NCBI GenBank assembly: GCA_013397935.1
Contig: VZRN01001116.1
Location: forward strand, 626,953 to 690,952
Direction of reading: 5' to 3'
Length of the DNA: 64,000 nucleotides
Origin: Dasyornis broadbenti
Lineage: Eukaryota; Chordata; Aves; Passeriformes; Dasyornithidae
The translations under genes and the position numbers were made by a program. The notes under the pieces are model-generated. The model ran no database searches. It was not told the origin of the DNA and was given only the letters and a program-made list of their open reading frames with translations. Shown piece by piece: positions 1 through 10,498 of the stretch; the first letter of the stretch is position 1, and every line of letters begins with the position of its first letter.

Positions 1-3000
1 GAGTACAGGAAAACCCTGCTGCAATGGCTCCTCAGTTATCTGTAGCTCGACCACAGTATCCCCAGGGAATCAAAATGCCAGATGGTTTGATAAATGCCTA
101 TTTGACCTGTTCCGTGAACTAAATTCAATGAGTTTGGATTTCCAGGCTATTTATGAATTCATTAATCTTCTTAAGTGCTAAATTCATCTGTGTATTATAA
201 GAGGCTGTTTTTCAAACCTAGTCCAGCCCAGTGCTGTAGAGGCGTATTAGGTTAAGGATGCCTTTACAGGAGCACTATTTCATCCTGTCAGGGGAGGTTT
301 ATCAATAGGCCTGGCACAGATGGTAGGACACAAAAGGTTGCATTTCACTTCCTATAAGTACGGATGCCTCATGAGCGAATTGTTTTTATAACCCACATAT
401 TCATTTTCCGTGCCGAAGCACACTAAAGCTGAAGATCGCCTTACTGTGCAGTTGCTGAGTGGCTTTCAAGTCAATTAGTGCTTCAAGGATGCTCCTGCTT
501 TATCTGCAAGATGCAGATCTGAATGCCGAGCATCTTAAAATGTTGGTTTTAGCAAAGATTGTGCTGTCAGGTGACGGACAAAGGGATGTACATTGTATTG
601 AACAGTGTGACAACAGGGCCACTGACCTTGGGCATCAATGGTTTAAGAGTCTCTTGTAGCCAAATACCTGCCTGCCCCAAAAAGCTTCCCCTGCGCTGCT
701 CTAACACAGTGGTGTCTGCCTGGAAAGCACAGGGCTGTCATCGTGCTGTGTGTAATGCCCCTTCAGATTTCCTGCAGGAACAGGGACAGATTCCATGCTC
801 TCCTGCTCTGAATTCCTGCTCTTCCCTCTGAGCTGAGAGATCAGCAATGTGTGTTTCAAGAGGCACAGAGCAGCTGGCACGTGGACACTCAGAGTGGATG
901 GGGAAAATCTGTGAACCTGGGATTGCTCTTGCTTTGCTCTTCTCTCCTCCACGCTGCTCATTCCTTGAGGAGACACTAGAACTGTCTGGTTCATTCTTTC
1001 ATGACTCTTATTTCTAAACTCTTAGCAAATGGCTTGTTTCACTGATTACATGGGCAGGTGACAACTCATAATCACATTTTTTTTAACAAATAGAGTTTTA
1101 TATTTTCTTAGACCAGATTCACGCTGCAAAATTGTGCTTCAGTGAGTAAACCTGAACCAGTTGTTGGTTACAAATCCATGGCTCAGAGCCCCTTCACAAA
1201 TCAATGCTGTTTTCAAAATCTACCTCTGCGCTGGGGCACCTCCAAAGATGTCAAACCAGTGTCTGTTTGGAATAACTGCAAATATTTTTCATCAGAGTGG
1301 TGGTCCCAGCCCTGCCCTCAGCACAAGGTGCTGGGATTTTGTTTGAAGTAGTGGGGAGGGATGGTCATGAGCTGCCTGGAGGTAAAATATACCTTCTGAC
1401 TGAAGTTTATTCAGAGAGCTGCTGTTGCGAGACTGAAGCACCTGCAGTCCTGGGAGAAGGCAATTGTTTTTAATGTGTGGTACCTGGTGACACTTCACTG
1501 CTCTTCACTGGTGCAGCTGGTTTTTATGCTTTACAACAGTTACTGTTAGAGTAGAAGGGAGAAGTTGTCAATGTAAATAGAGGAAAGAAACCACCTGATT
1601 TTGGATGTCATCTCTGGGTCTCGGAATTCTGTCGCTGTGTTGCACCCCTAGGATCACACTCAGTGTTTAACATGAACACCTTTATGCCCCTTTTTTTTCC
1701 TTTACATTTACAGCTACTGCCAGTAACCCCCTGTGAAATTTAGTTATTGGCTGTTTTACTTTTCTTGTGGATTATCATATTTTTCTGCTTTGGAAAGACA
1801 CATGAAGTCCAGGACATGAGGAATCCCTGTCTTTTGCTAGAGAGGCAGCAGCTGCTGTCTGAGACTGACAGCTGCTGGCCAGCTGAGACTCAGGAACTTC
1901 ATGGCCAGTTTTCAAGGATGTTGTTATATATTTGAACTCATTCTTGTCTTCACAATATCTGGCTGGTAGCTCTTAATAAATTTTAATTTGTTGGGGTATC
2001 CCCTGATTAATTTGTGCCGTCACAAATTCAAGAGGAACTAAACCAACTGAGTTAAAGTTTCTTATTCCAGAAAACTGATGTTTTTCCTTTGGAGGATATG
2101 AAGCCTTGCAAGAAAATAGCCTGTCATGGTCACTCCCACTCCAGTGTGAGCTTCAGAAGACAGGGCTAGTTTGGGTGAGAAAAAAGTGCTTGTAATGCCT
2201 GCTTTTGCAGAGTCAAGGCACGGGATTGTTGCAGAAACACTGATAATACTGGTCCTTCCTTTTCCCCCACTCAGATCTGTGGAGTTTGAAGGTTCTGCTG
2301 CAATAACCTTCAAAGCAGTTTTAAAAAGGATTTATAGAAAATGTTAATCATGGAATAAAGACCAGAAATTATAATTCTAAAAAGAGATATCACGAGTATT
2401 ACTTCAAAGAAAAACATATAGCTAATATTTAAAACATAAACCTAAACATGTGCAAGATCAGTACTAAAGTTCCATTTCTCATGGGGCAAGGATGGTATTT
2501 TAAACTCGAATATAAAGATGAATATGGAAAATAGGTATTTCTGGACAGAGAATTAACTATGCCTCTTACCCGAAGCCTGATTTTGTTGACGCTGAGGTTA
2601 GTTGAACCAGTCTGATCTCGTACTCTGTGGTTAGTTCTTGTCTTGAATGGAAGAAGTTAATTACTTCTGCAGTTCTTCTCAACTTTGACCTTCACCACAT
2701 CCTTCGATTTTTGTTGTACTTCCTTCTTTATCTCTCTGTCTTTTAAAGGACTATTTTAGAGTTAATTCTGAACTTGCACAGCATAAATCTTATATTCTCT
2801 ATGAAAAATCCCAAAGTATTTCAATAAGACCTAAAACTACCATTAGTTTTCCTATATACAGCTGATAGTTTACTCTTCATGTGTATTCTATGTATTTGCT
2901 GTTTGGATAAACAGCTGATTTCTCTTTGTGCTTGTTCAGCACCTGACACAGGGGTTTTGACTCATGACCAGGAGATTTTTGATGTGGCAATGATGTTTGC

Positions 3001-4124
3001 AATGAGGCTTAAGGCGCCCTTGTTCTGCCTCCCCTTGTTTTCCACACCCTCCTTTCCGCTCCTCCTCTGCTGCACCTGCTTGTTTCTGCTCCAAGCCAGG
3101 ACTTGCCTGTGCCCTCACAGTGCCGCTCCAGCAGGGCCAGCTGGGATTGAAACTGGATCCCTGCAATGGCCCAGTTAAAACCAACACTCAACCCTTCCCT
3201 TTTTTTTTTTTGATATTTGGGATCCTACTATTTGCACTAAAATTTTATAAGCCAGGTTGGACCATTAGTGGGTTAAACTGGGGATAATAATAATAAAATG
3301 TTATTGCTATATCTGAAAGGAGAACAAGCTAAATAGGGAAGGTGGTGCTCAGTTGCTGCTCAGTTTGTTTAGGCTGAGGACAGCCTCACAGGCACAGGGA
3401 TACTGGGAAGAGGTCTGGGGAGGCTTGGGCTTTGGTGGGGCAGATCAGGGGACAAGCAAGAAAATGATGAGTCCCTGAGGGGGTGAATATGTGCTGGACT
3501 CACAACAAACTGTGCCATGCAGGCAGTTGTAAAAATACTTGTAGGTCAGTGGGGTTTTACTGCTGGGCTTGTGATGATGAGAGCAAGGCACAGTGCCAGG
3601 GTGAGCAAATGTGATAAATCAGTAACAAAGGTCAACCAGCCGTGCACACGTAAATTGGGATGGAATCAGCAGCAGCAATTCCTCACAGTGCTGAGTGATT
3701 ATGTCTCAAAGTGCTGTGGCAATAAGAAATACATCAGACACTAAGTGGCCAGGCACTTTCTTGATGTATGAGGCTGGTAAAGAGCCAGAGGGCAAGGTAG
3801 AGAAATAAATGATAAACTTGCAATCAGACAAAGCTGGTTGTAAATATCTGTGCTGAAACCGGTGATTGATTATTTCAGTAGGCAAAAAGTAGCAGCAAAT
3901 TTGCAGATGCAGAATTTTTTAGGCCAGCAAAGCTCAAAGGAGGTGTTGATGAATTCCAAATTAATTGAAAGCCAGGTAATTTGGAGCAATAGGATTGATA
4001 AAATGGATGCTGGCGTATGTGAGGTAATAAATATTGGAAGACACAACATGAATTGTTCACAGGCATGGCTGAGCCTTTCAGGGAAAAGAGGACCTGAGAA
4101 TTGCTATGAGGAGCTGGTATCTTT
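1..4124. other. intergenic, no gene recognised
   Basis: Downstream of CASK in gene order. Short open frames on both strands have no domain, repeat or splice context that I can support. GC-richer patches occur near 2940-3180 and 3340-3480. Confidence 0.6.
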
Positions 4125-4319
4125 TCTGAGCAACCTGTCCCAGGACTTTACCACTCCCACAGTAAAGAATTGCTTCCTTATACCTAGTCTAAACCTACCC
4201 TCCTTCAGTTTAAAGCCATTTCCCCTTGTCCTATCACTACATAGTCTTGTAAAAAAGTCCCTCTCCAGCTTTATTGTAGGTCCCCTTCATTACTGGAAGG
4301 TTACTATAAAGTCTCCCCT
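4125..4319 (-). mobile_element. CR1 LINE 3' fragment
   Basis: Read from the plus strand it is the complement of the CR1 3' part: gagcaacctgtccc, then aaacctaccctccttcagtt, then ccttgtcctatcactaca and aaaaagtccctctccagc. This is an avian CR1 consensus order I recall well. It breaks off at an A17 run (4320-4336) where the element would normally continue. An open frame running across it is not a gene. Confidence 0.88.
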
Positions 4320-4669
4320 AAAAAAAAAAAAAAAAAGGTGTTTGTCAGAAAGAGTTTGGAAAACAAGTGACAAACCAGACAGGACACAGATGCAGGGACT
4401 ACAGGAGGAGGAGCGCTGCAACCAGTGTCACTCTGGAGAACACAATCAAAAAAAATACCAATGCCCCAAACATGTGAACTGGAAATAAACTACAAATTGC
4501 TGTAAGCAACAGCTACAAAGTGACCTACATCCATCCCACAGATTGTAAGGTCCTGGATTTTAAGCTCTTGAGGAGCTTCATAGGCACAGCGGAATGTTCC
4601 CGGTGAGCATCTATGCTCCCTTCTTCCAGCCCTGGGAATTTCTCATCTCTCAGTCTTTGGCCAATGAAG

Positions 4670-4745
4670 CCACAGAATCACAGAATACTCAGAGCTGGAA
4701 GGGACCCCAGCTTACACAGAGGATCTTACACAAGATGCTGCCTGT
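4670..4745 (-). mobile_element. CR1 LINE 3' end, short
   Basis: cacagaatcacagaatactc followed by agctggaagggacc is the complement of the CR1 3' terminus with its 8-bp-type tail. The element's 3' end is at the left. Only about 75 bp are recognisable. Confidence 0.8.
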
Positions 4746-7510
4746 GCAGTTCAGTATTAAAAGTGCCAGGTAGTATTTAAGTAAACCTGCCTGTCTTTGG
4801 GGCAGTGAATGCCACGCCTGCATCTACATCACCTACTGAAGTCCAGATTTGAGGAACAAAGTTACTGTGATGGGGTAAAATCACCAATGAAATCCCAAGT
4901 TACCTCACATGGATCGTGCCTGCAAACGCTGCTCAGGGGCTGGGGACTGTTCAGCCCCGCTGTCAGCTTCAGGCACCATCAGAATTGTTAATACCTGTAT
5001 GCTCTGGTATCACCTTGCAGCCTTACCTCAGCTTGGCTCTAAAACATGTGCGGTCAGGTCCTTATCACAGCCTGAACAGATCACAGGACAACGCAGGAGG
5101 GGAAGTGCAGGAAGAGGTGAAGGGACTTACCCTGTCCTGCACAGCAGGTGACTCCTGGAGCCAAGCTCAGCTCTCAGGTTCCAAATCTCCTGCTCTATTT
5201 CTGAGCCTATTTATTTTCTGTGTAGGCAACTTACCTTTCTGCTTGTTCATTCAATACTACTGTTACATTTCTATTGACAGGTACCTTAAAAATCCAGGTT
5301 GGGTTGGGTATGAACTCTTGAAGAGAGCATGTGGATTACTCAAGTGAAGTTCAGGGATTTTCCAGTAATGAAATAAAAAACCTGGTAGCTGAAGTATCAG
5401 CTTGAATTGAGCAGCAATGTTACCCTTCCCTCATGCCTCGTTACTGCACACACCCAGGACTGAGCCTGTGAGACTCAGGCAGGGAGGATTTTGTCACTTT
5501 GTGGATCCTAAAAGGTCCTTTTTAGTGTGAGACTTGGCATGTGAACCCCAGACAGCCCCAGAGCCTACAGAACGACAACGGGCAGGAATGGGGAAGTAGA
5601 TCGTGACACCCGCAGTAATCTCTCACTCTTAAGCTGTTTTAGTGATCAAACCAGATAAATATGTTAAAAACATATTAATGAAAGTACATGTCAAGACCGA
5701 AAGTCAAAGCTTCTTGAATTATTGCGAGCTTTGCCATTGCCTTCAGAGGTTTAATACCACAAATTACAGCCAAAGGGATAACACTGAGCCTAGCAACCCA
5801 CAAGAAAGTTTAAACTTTTATTTTCTACCTGCAATCTTGTTAATTTAAAATTGTTAATTACAAATTGTAACAAGATGATGTTGGCAGAGTGCAACACTCA
5901 AACTGCTGGCACTGAAACCCCTCAGAGGCTGATCCTGGCAGGGGCAGCTGCTCAGGCTGCTAAAATCAACATGGTATTTTCCTGAAAGCAGGATCTCTCT
6001 CCACTTCCTTGCCTAACACTTGGCAAATGCCCCAAAGGTTTTACTGAAATGCTTATTTTGATGAGTGGAACGCCAGAATATTTTACTTTAGAAGAGTTAT
6101 CATGATTAGCCAACTTGTGAATTTTGGAGACAGATCTTTTTTATCCATTACAGAGTTAACTTGTATGCATTTTTTTCCCTAACAATAAATAAAAAAAAGT
6201 TTTAAAAGTTTTCATAATAAACAGAAAACAACCTTGTGGGATTTATCTTCTTTCATGTAAGGAGTAACTTCATAAATCTTTACTGGTTTATTATCCAATA
6301 ATCTTTACTGGGTTGTGGTTTTGACACAGATTTGTTGCTTTTGTTACATCAATCTTAGTAAACAAAAATGGCTGTAAGGCAGAGTAAGGAGATGTTTAGA
6401 CATTGAAATTGTTGAATTTAGTGAAAAATGACTGAGTTTTGAAAACTTAATTTCTGCATAAGCCTGGGGTGGATCCTTCAGCATTCAGTAATATGTGCTG
6501 TAACATTGCTGTAACCTGAAATTTTTACTGCTTATTAATGAAATACTCTACACAACAATTCATCCATCTCTCACTCCACAGTTATGTTAGTTGAGAGATG
6601 AGTGCTCCTGTAATTTCATCACCTTGCTCTGAACACATAACTCATTTCAGGAAACTGTTGGTTGTACAGATACAAAGCAGACAACTGTGTCGAAACAATC
6701 TGGAAATTCATTTAGTGGATTAGCCCACATCCACAAATGACTCCTTTTCTTCTGTGACAAAAAAGAGGCAGTTTTTACTGTCTTTTAAATAAATTTTAAT
6801 CCCAATTAAAACACTTCCAACTGATAATTCCAGTTTTGATTAGAGAGTCATTTAGATTAGAAATCAGCTCTTAACATCATCTATTACAACCCCCTTGGTT
6901 CAAGCAATGGTAGCTACAGTAGGTTTCTCAGGACTGTGTGCAGTTGAATTAAGTGTCTTCAGGACTTTTCTCTAAACAGTGTTTTTTTATGGAATTTAGG
7001 AAAACTTTCTAAAGGTTATACGTACGTGCTGCAGACCCTCGATTTTTCCAGATAAGAATTTCCCTAAACATACTCATCATGGGTTACCTTGCCCCCCAGC
7101 GGCATCTTTAGGTTGGTAGCTCTGAATTGCTCTAATGTGGAGTTGCAACATATCAAGAACAGACCTGGGGCTATTGTCACGTCAGGTTCTAAAATCTGAC
7201 CTACCTGCAAGCAGCGCTAGTTAAAGCTGCTTGGTACCTGTTCAGAATGTTCAGTTTCATTCACAGTAAGATTAGGTATCTCTTGAAAACTACAAATATA
7301 TTGAAAGTCACTGAAACACGAGACAATAAATGAGGCATGTGTGAAGCTGCATGAAAAAATGAGCATACGTAACGTGTTTTACCATTGCCATGCTGCCTCA
7401 CTTTTGACCATAGTTAATATACTTATTGATACCAGGAACATACTATTTTTCTTTATGGGAAAAGTAGCTGGCTAATGCTGGGCATTCTGCTTTCAAACAC
7501 TTCTATATAA

Positions 7511-7511
<1 letters not shown>
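4746..7511. other. intergenic, no gene recognised
   Basis: Overlapping open frames at 4809-5347 in all three plus frames reflect a GC-richer patch and not a gene. The rest is AT-rich and featureless. Confidence 0.6.
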
Positions 7512-7572
<61 letters not shown>

Positions 7573-7573
7573 T
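7512..7573. repeat. (TCA)n trinucleotide microsatellite, about 20 copies
   Basis: Uninterrupted tca units for 62 bp. The minus-strand frame reads as a run of Met, which is an artefact and not a protein. Confidence 0.97.
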
Positions 7574-8361
7574 ATTTTAATGAGGTTTGTCATAGCAAGT
7601 AAAACAAAGACAGTGACTTTGGGATATTCAAAAGAAAAGAGGAGGCCATAACATACACAACTTTTGAAAAAAACCAGCAACCTACAGGCCAGGATGGAGG
7701 CCAGTGAATGCATTGTTTTAATTCTGCTGTCTCTGCCAGGTACTTCACATACTCTGTGACAAAACCACTTATTTGTACTGTATGATTATTTTTGCCATTG
7801 GCAGTGTTTAAAATGTAATTTATATTTTTGTTATTTGAGAGAAAAAAGAAAATTTTAAACGTTGTGTTTCATGTAGAGATATGAAAATGCAGAAACCGTC
7901 TAAGGAGATCTCAAAAAAATTTGAAATCTTCCAGTCAGATGCATATAACAGCCAAATTCTCCTTATTTAAAGCCAGCTATGTTAGTTTACTTCAACTGTT
8001 GGAAGAACTGGGGAACATATTTACCCTGAACAAGTAAAGGATGTAAATTAAATGTTGAGTTTAATATAGTTAAGTATGGAAAATATATTCCCCCATGAAA
8101 TATTTTTCCTTGCTGCAAACTGGAATTTTCCTACTGCAACTGGAATTGCAGACCCTTGCACTGTGTGCCACGGATCACACAGCGCAATTCCTGAGGCTCC
8201 CGGGCTGCCAGTTCTGCCGTGCCTCGCAAGGGAGCTGTGCAGGTGCCAAGGTCCCGAGGCTGTGTGGGCTCCCAGAGCAGACAGCAAATGTTTGTTTGCT
8301 GGATGTGTTCAAGCACATTCCCAGCTCAAAGCAGAGGGAAGAAAAGGGAAGCGAGCAGCTG
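7574..8361. other. intergenic, no gene recognised
   Basis: About 790 bp between the (TCA)n microsatellite and a CR1 end. Several short overlapping frames near 8050-8430 on both strands, none convincing. Confidence 0.6.
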
Positions 8362-8432
8362 ATAGAATCATGGAATGTTTGTGGCTGGAAGGGACCCTGC
8401 CCATGTGTTACAATCCCATGAGGTAGAGATGC
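8362..8432 (-). mobile_element. CR1 LINE 3' end, short
   Basis: atagaatcatggaatgtttg then ggctggaagggacc matches the complement of the CR1 3' end. It faces away from the CR1 end at 8613-8663, with the purine tract between them. Confidence 0.75.
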
Positions 8433-8572
8433 CTCTGCCTGAATGAAGGTGCAAATGAAAGCACATGACGACAACATATGGATTTGATTTAACGTGGATT
8501 TTATTTAACAAGAAGTGGGAGGTAGAGAAATAGGAAATAGGAAAGAGAAATAAAGAAATAGGAAAGAGGTGT

Positions 8573-8599
8573 CAGAGAGAGAGAGAGAGTGAGAGAGAG
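8573..8599. repeat. (GA)n microsatellite with flanking purine-rich tract
   Basis: Two GA runs broken by one T. They are preceded by about 50 bp of gaaatag-type purine sequence (8520-8568) between two oppositely oriented CR1 ends. Confidence 0.85.
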
Positions 8600-8612
8600 C
8601 AAGAAAAAGAAT

Positions 8613-8663
8613 CAGTTGGAACTAGATGATTTTTAAGGCCCTTCCTTTCATTCTGTGATTCTA
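8613..8663 (+). mobile_element. CR1 LINE 3' end, short
   Basis: ggaactagatgatttttaag, then cccttcc and cattctgtgattct, is the CR1 3' terminus in plus orientation. The polypyrimidine tract starts shortly afterwards. Confidence 0.75.
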
Positions 8664-8695
8664 GATGTGTGGATGTGTATTTCAATTTGGTATCA

Positions 8696-9072
8696 TTATT
8701 TACTACTACTATTTCATCTTCTTCATCTTAGTCTTCCTCTTCTTCTCCTTCTTCTTCTTTACTACTACTACTATTCCTTTTTCATCTTAGTCTTTCTTAT
8801 TTTTCTTGTTATTGTTATTGTTTTTCTTACTCCATTTCTTACTATTATTCCTACTATTATTTCCTCTTCTTCTTCTTCTTCTTCTTGGTCTTATAATTCT
8901 TATTCAACTTATTTATTTTATTGTTTTTCTTATTCTTATTCTTCTTATTATTTACCACTATCATTTCTTCCATTATCATCATCTTCTTCTTCATTTACTG
9001 CTACTACTACTACTATGATTTTTGCTTCTTCATCTTCTTATTCTCATTCTTATTTTTTTTCTTACTACTACA
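8696..9072 (+). repeat. imperfect TTC/TAC-rich polypyrimidine tract, about 380 bp
   Basis: Almost pure pyrimidine runs of ttc, tac, tat and ttatt units on the plus strand. It starts about 30 bp after a CR1 3' end and stops about 170 bp before the stop codon of the uncharacterised minus-strand gene. On that gene's strand it is a GAA/GTA purine tract. Long open frames of Leu, Phe and Ser in it are artefacts of composition. Confidence 0.9.
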
Positions 9073-9241
9073 GTTTCCTAAACCAAACTTTCAATGTCAT
9101 GGAAGAATAGTTTGTGAGGCAGTCCTGTTCAGTGGATGGACACGTGGAGGTAAAGGCAGCCCATGTGGCTCCCCCAGGACTCCGGGCAGGCTCCGGGCCA
9201 GTGGCCACCTACAGGTCCAGGCCTGGCACTGGCAGCAGGCG

Positions 9242-10390
9242 CTACTCGTCTGTCTGTGCCCTCAGGCAGGGGCAGCGGAACAGGCGGCGCAGCGCCCGCA
9301 GCGCCCGCCTGAAGCGGGAGGGACGGTTCTTAGGGGCAGCCGGCTGCTGCCCGAGGGCCTGGGCTCCCAGCTGGGGAGCTGAGGGGCTGGGGGGGCACCA
9401 GGGGCTGTCAGGGTCCTGTAGGAGCTGTGGGTACTTGGGGTTGACCCAGATGGTGCGGATGGTGACGCACTCCCAGTCCTCCTGCAACTCCACTTTGTTG
9501 CTGCCATCTCCAGCTTGGGACAACGCTGGCTCTGGTCTGATTTCCCCTTCAGAGAGCTCCCAGTCACTGGAGAGACCCCCTAGGGAAAGCTCTTGGTTGC
9601 CATCATCGTCTTCTTGACACAAAGCTGGTTCTGCTATGACTTCCCCTTCTGAGAGCTCCCAGTCGCTGGAGTGTCCCCCTAGGGAAAGCTCTTGGCCGGG
9701 GTCATCTCCTTCTTGAGACAAAGCTGACTCTGATCTGACTTCCCCTTCTGAGAGCTCCCAGTCACTGGAGAGCCCCCCTAGGGAAAGTTCTTGGTCACCA
9801 CCATCTTCCTCTTGGAACAGCTCTTTGTCTGTCTCATCTTCCCACAGGAATGGCTCTTGATCCATGTAGTGTTCCCACATTCCTTTCTCCATGGCCAAGT
9901 CCCATTCCACGCTCAGTAGCCCTGGCAGCTCTGCCCCCTCGGCTGCCCTCTCCCACTGCTCCCTGAGGGCTCCCAGCTGGGGAGCTGAGGGGTCTGGGGA
10001 GCAGCAGGGGCTGTGCAGGGCAGGGCCCTGGCTCTGTGCCCTGACTGTGGGCCAAGGAGGCGACTGCCATGGCACATCAGGGGTTGCGAGGCCCTGACCC
10101 CCAGGCAGCTGCACTCTGGCCTCATCCCAGCTCCATCTGGCCCCATCCCAGCTCCCTCCAGCCCCTCTCCCTCCATTGCTGCCCGTCACCTGGGGCCTCA
10201 TGCAGAGGCCTGGCTGCTCCATGGCAGGGGGACAGTTGGGCTTCGCCTCCTCCATGACCGTGTCCATCATGTGCCGTCGGCCACACAGGCTCTCAGGGGA
10301 GCTGCTTCCTGGTGAGTGGCTCTCCTGAGACCAAGCACCCCAGGGCTCTGTGCCCCTTGTACAGCGCTGGAGCAGGGCAGGCTCTGCCAT
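9242..10390 (-). CDS. uncharacterised intronless repeat protein, about 382 residues
   Basis: I do not recognise a named family. The frame is open from at least 10498 to a stop at 9242. I chose the ATG at 10390 (M-A-E-P-A-L-L-Q) for its strong context (gacATGG); an in-frame ATG at 10411 is the alternative. The N-terminal half is Pro/Ser/Gly-rich. About residues 199-297 are three exact 33-residue repeats with core Q-E-L-S-L-G-G-[LH]-S-S-D-W-E-L-S-E-G-E, preceded by a decayed acidic copy. A short W-E-C-V-T-I-R-T-I-W-V-N block follows, and the end is strongly basic (R-F-R-R-A-L-R-A-L-R-R-L-F-R-C-P-C-L). No signal peptide or membrane segment is seen. It is GC-rich in AT-rich surroundings. In the repeat core most variable codons differ only silently, which favours a real protein. 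It could be a lineage-specific songbird gene, a retrocopy, or a recent pseudogene with an intact frame. Confidence 0.6.
   Translation of the reverse strand: MAEPALLQRCTRGTEPWGAWSQESHSPGSSSPESLCGRRHMMDTVMEEAKPNCPPAMEQPGLCMRPQVTGSNGGRGAGGSWDGARWSWDEARVQLPGGQGLATPDVPWQSPPWPTVRAQSQGPALHSPCCSPDPSAPQLGALREQWERAAEGAELPGLLSVEWDLAMEKGMWEHYMDQEPFLWEDETDKELFQEEDGGDQELSLGGLSSDWELSEGEVRSESALSQEGDDPGQELSLGGHSSDWELSEGEVIAEPALCQEDDDGNQELSLGGLSSDWELSEGEIRPEPALSQAGDGSNKVELQEDWECVTIRTIWVNPKYPQLLQDPDSPWCPPSPSAPQLGAQALGQQPAAPKNRPSRFRRALRALRRLFRCPCLRAQTDE
9530..9826 (-). repeat. three 99-bp tandem repeats inside the uncharacterised gene
   Basis: The block ttccccttc-gagagctccc recurs at 9542, 9641 and 9740, exactly 99 bp apart, so every copy keeps the frame (33 codons). 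Each unit has a conserved 18-codon core and a divergent 15-codon acidic linker. A weaker fourth copy may lie at about 9795-9850. Confidence 0.92.
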
Positions 10391-10391
10391 G

Positions 10392-10466
10392 TCACAAAGG
10401 CCTCTGGGCATCACAATGTCCTCATCACAAAGGGCCCTGACACAAGGTGCCTCTGTCACAAAGGGC
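10392..10466. repeat. short-period repeat of a TCACAA(A)G motif over the putative start
   Basis: On the plus strand tcacaaagg occurs at 10392, 10425 and 10456, with weaker copies at 10411 (tcacaatg) and about 10440 (acacaagg). The spacing is roughly 16 or 32 bp. It overlaps the 5' end of the uncharacterised frame, so translation of this part may be fortuitous and the repeat may belong to its promoter or 5' UTR. Confidence 0.6.
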
Positions 10467-10498
10467 CACACCTGCCATCCCTCCAACAGCCAAGGCAC

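Noticed and set aside
3850..4488. 212-codon plus-strand open frame ending in a Cys/His stretch resembling a zinc knuckle
   Set aside because: Its middle is antisense CR1 sequence and the A17 run. The Cys-His spacing (C-x2-C-x4-H-x6-C) does not fit the C-x2-C-x4-H-x4-C knuckle.
4809..5347. Three overlapping plus-strand frames
   Set aside because: Several frames open at once in a GC-richer patch; none shows family resemblance or splice logic.
7453..7713. Poly-Met protein on the minus strand
   Set aside because: Product of the (TCA)n microsatellite.
8655..9110. Open frames rich in Leu, Phe, Ser and Tyr
   Set aside because: Translation of a TTC/TAC microsatellite; no start context or conserved residues.
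9114..9617. Plus-strand frame of 167 codons
   Set aside because: Antisense to the repeat protein gene. In the repeat core the third-base silent pattern fits the minus frame.
10391..10498. N-terminal 36 codons of the repeat protein frame beginning at 10498
   Set aside because: The codon at 10498 is GTG, not ATG, and the stretch is part of the short-period repeat. Real starts are more likely at 10411 or 10390.
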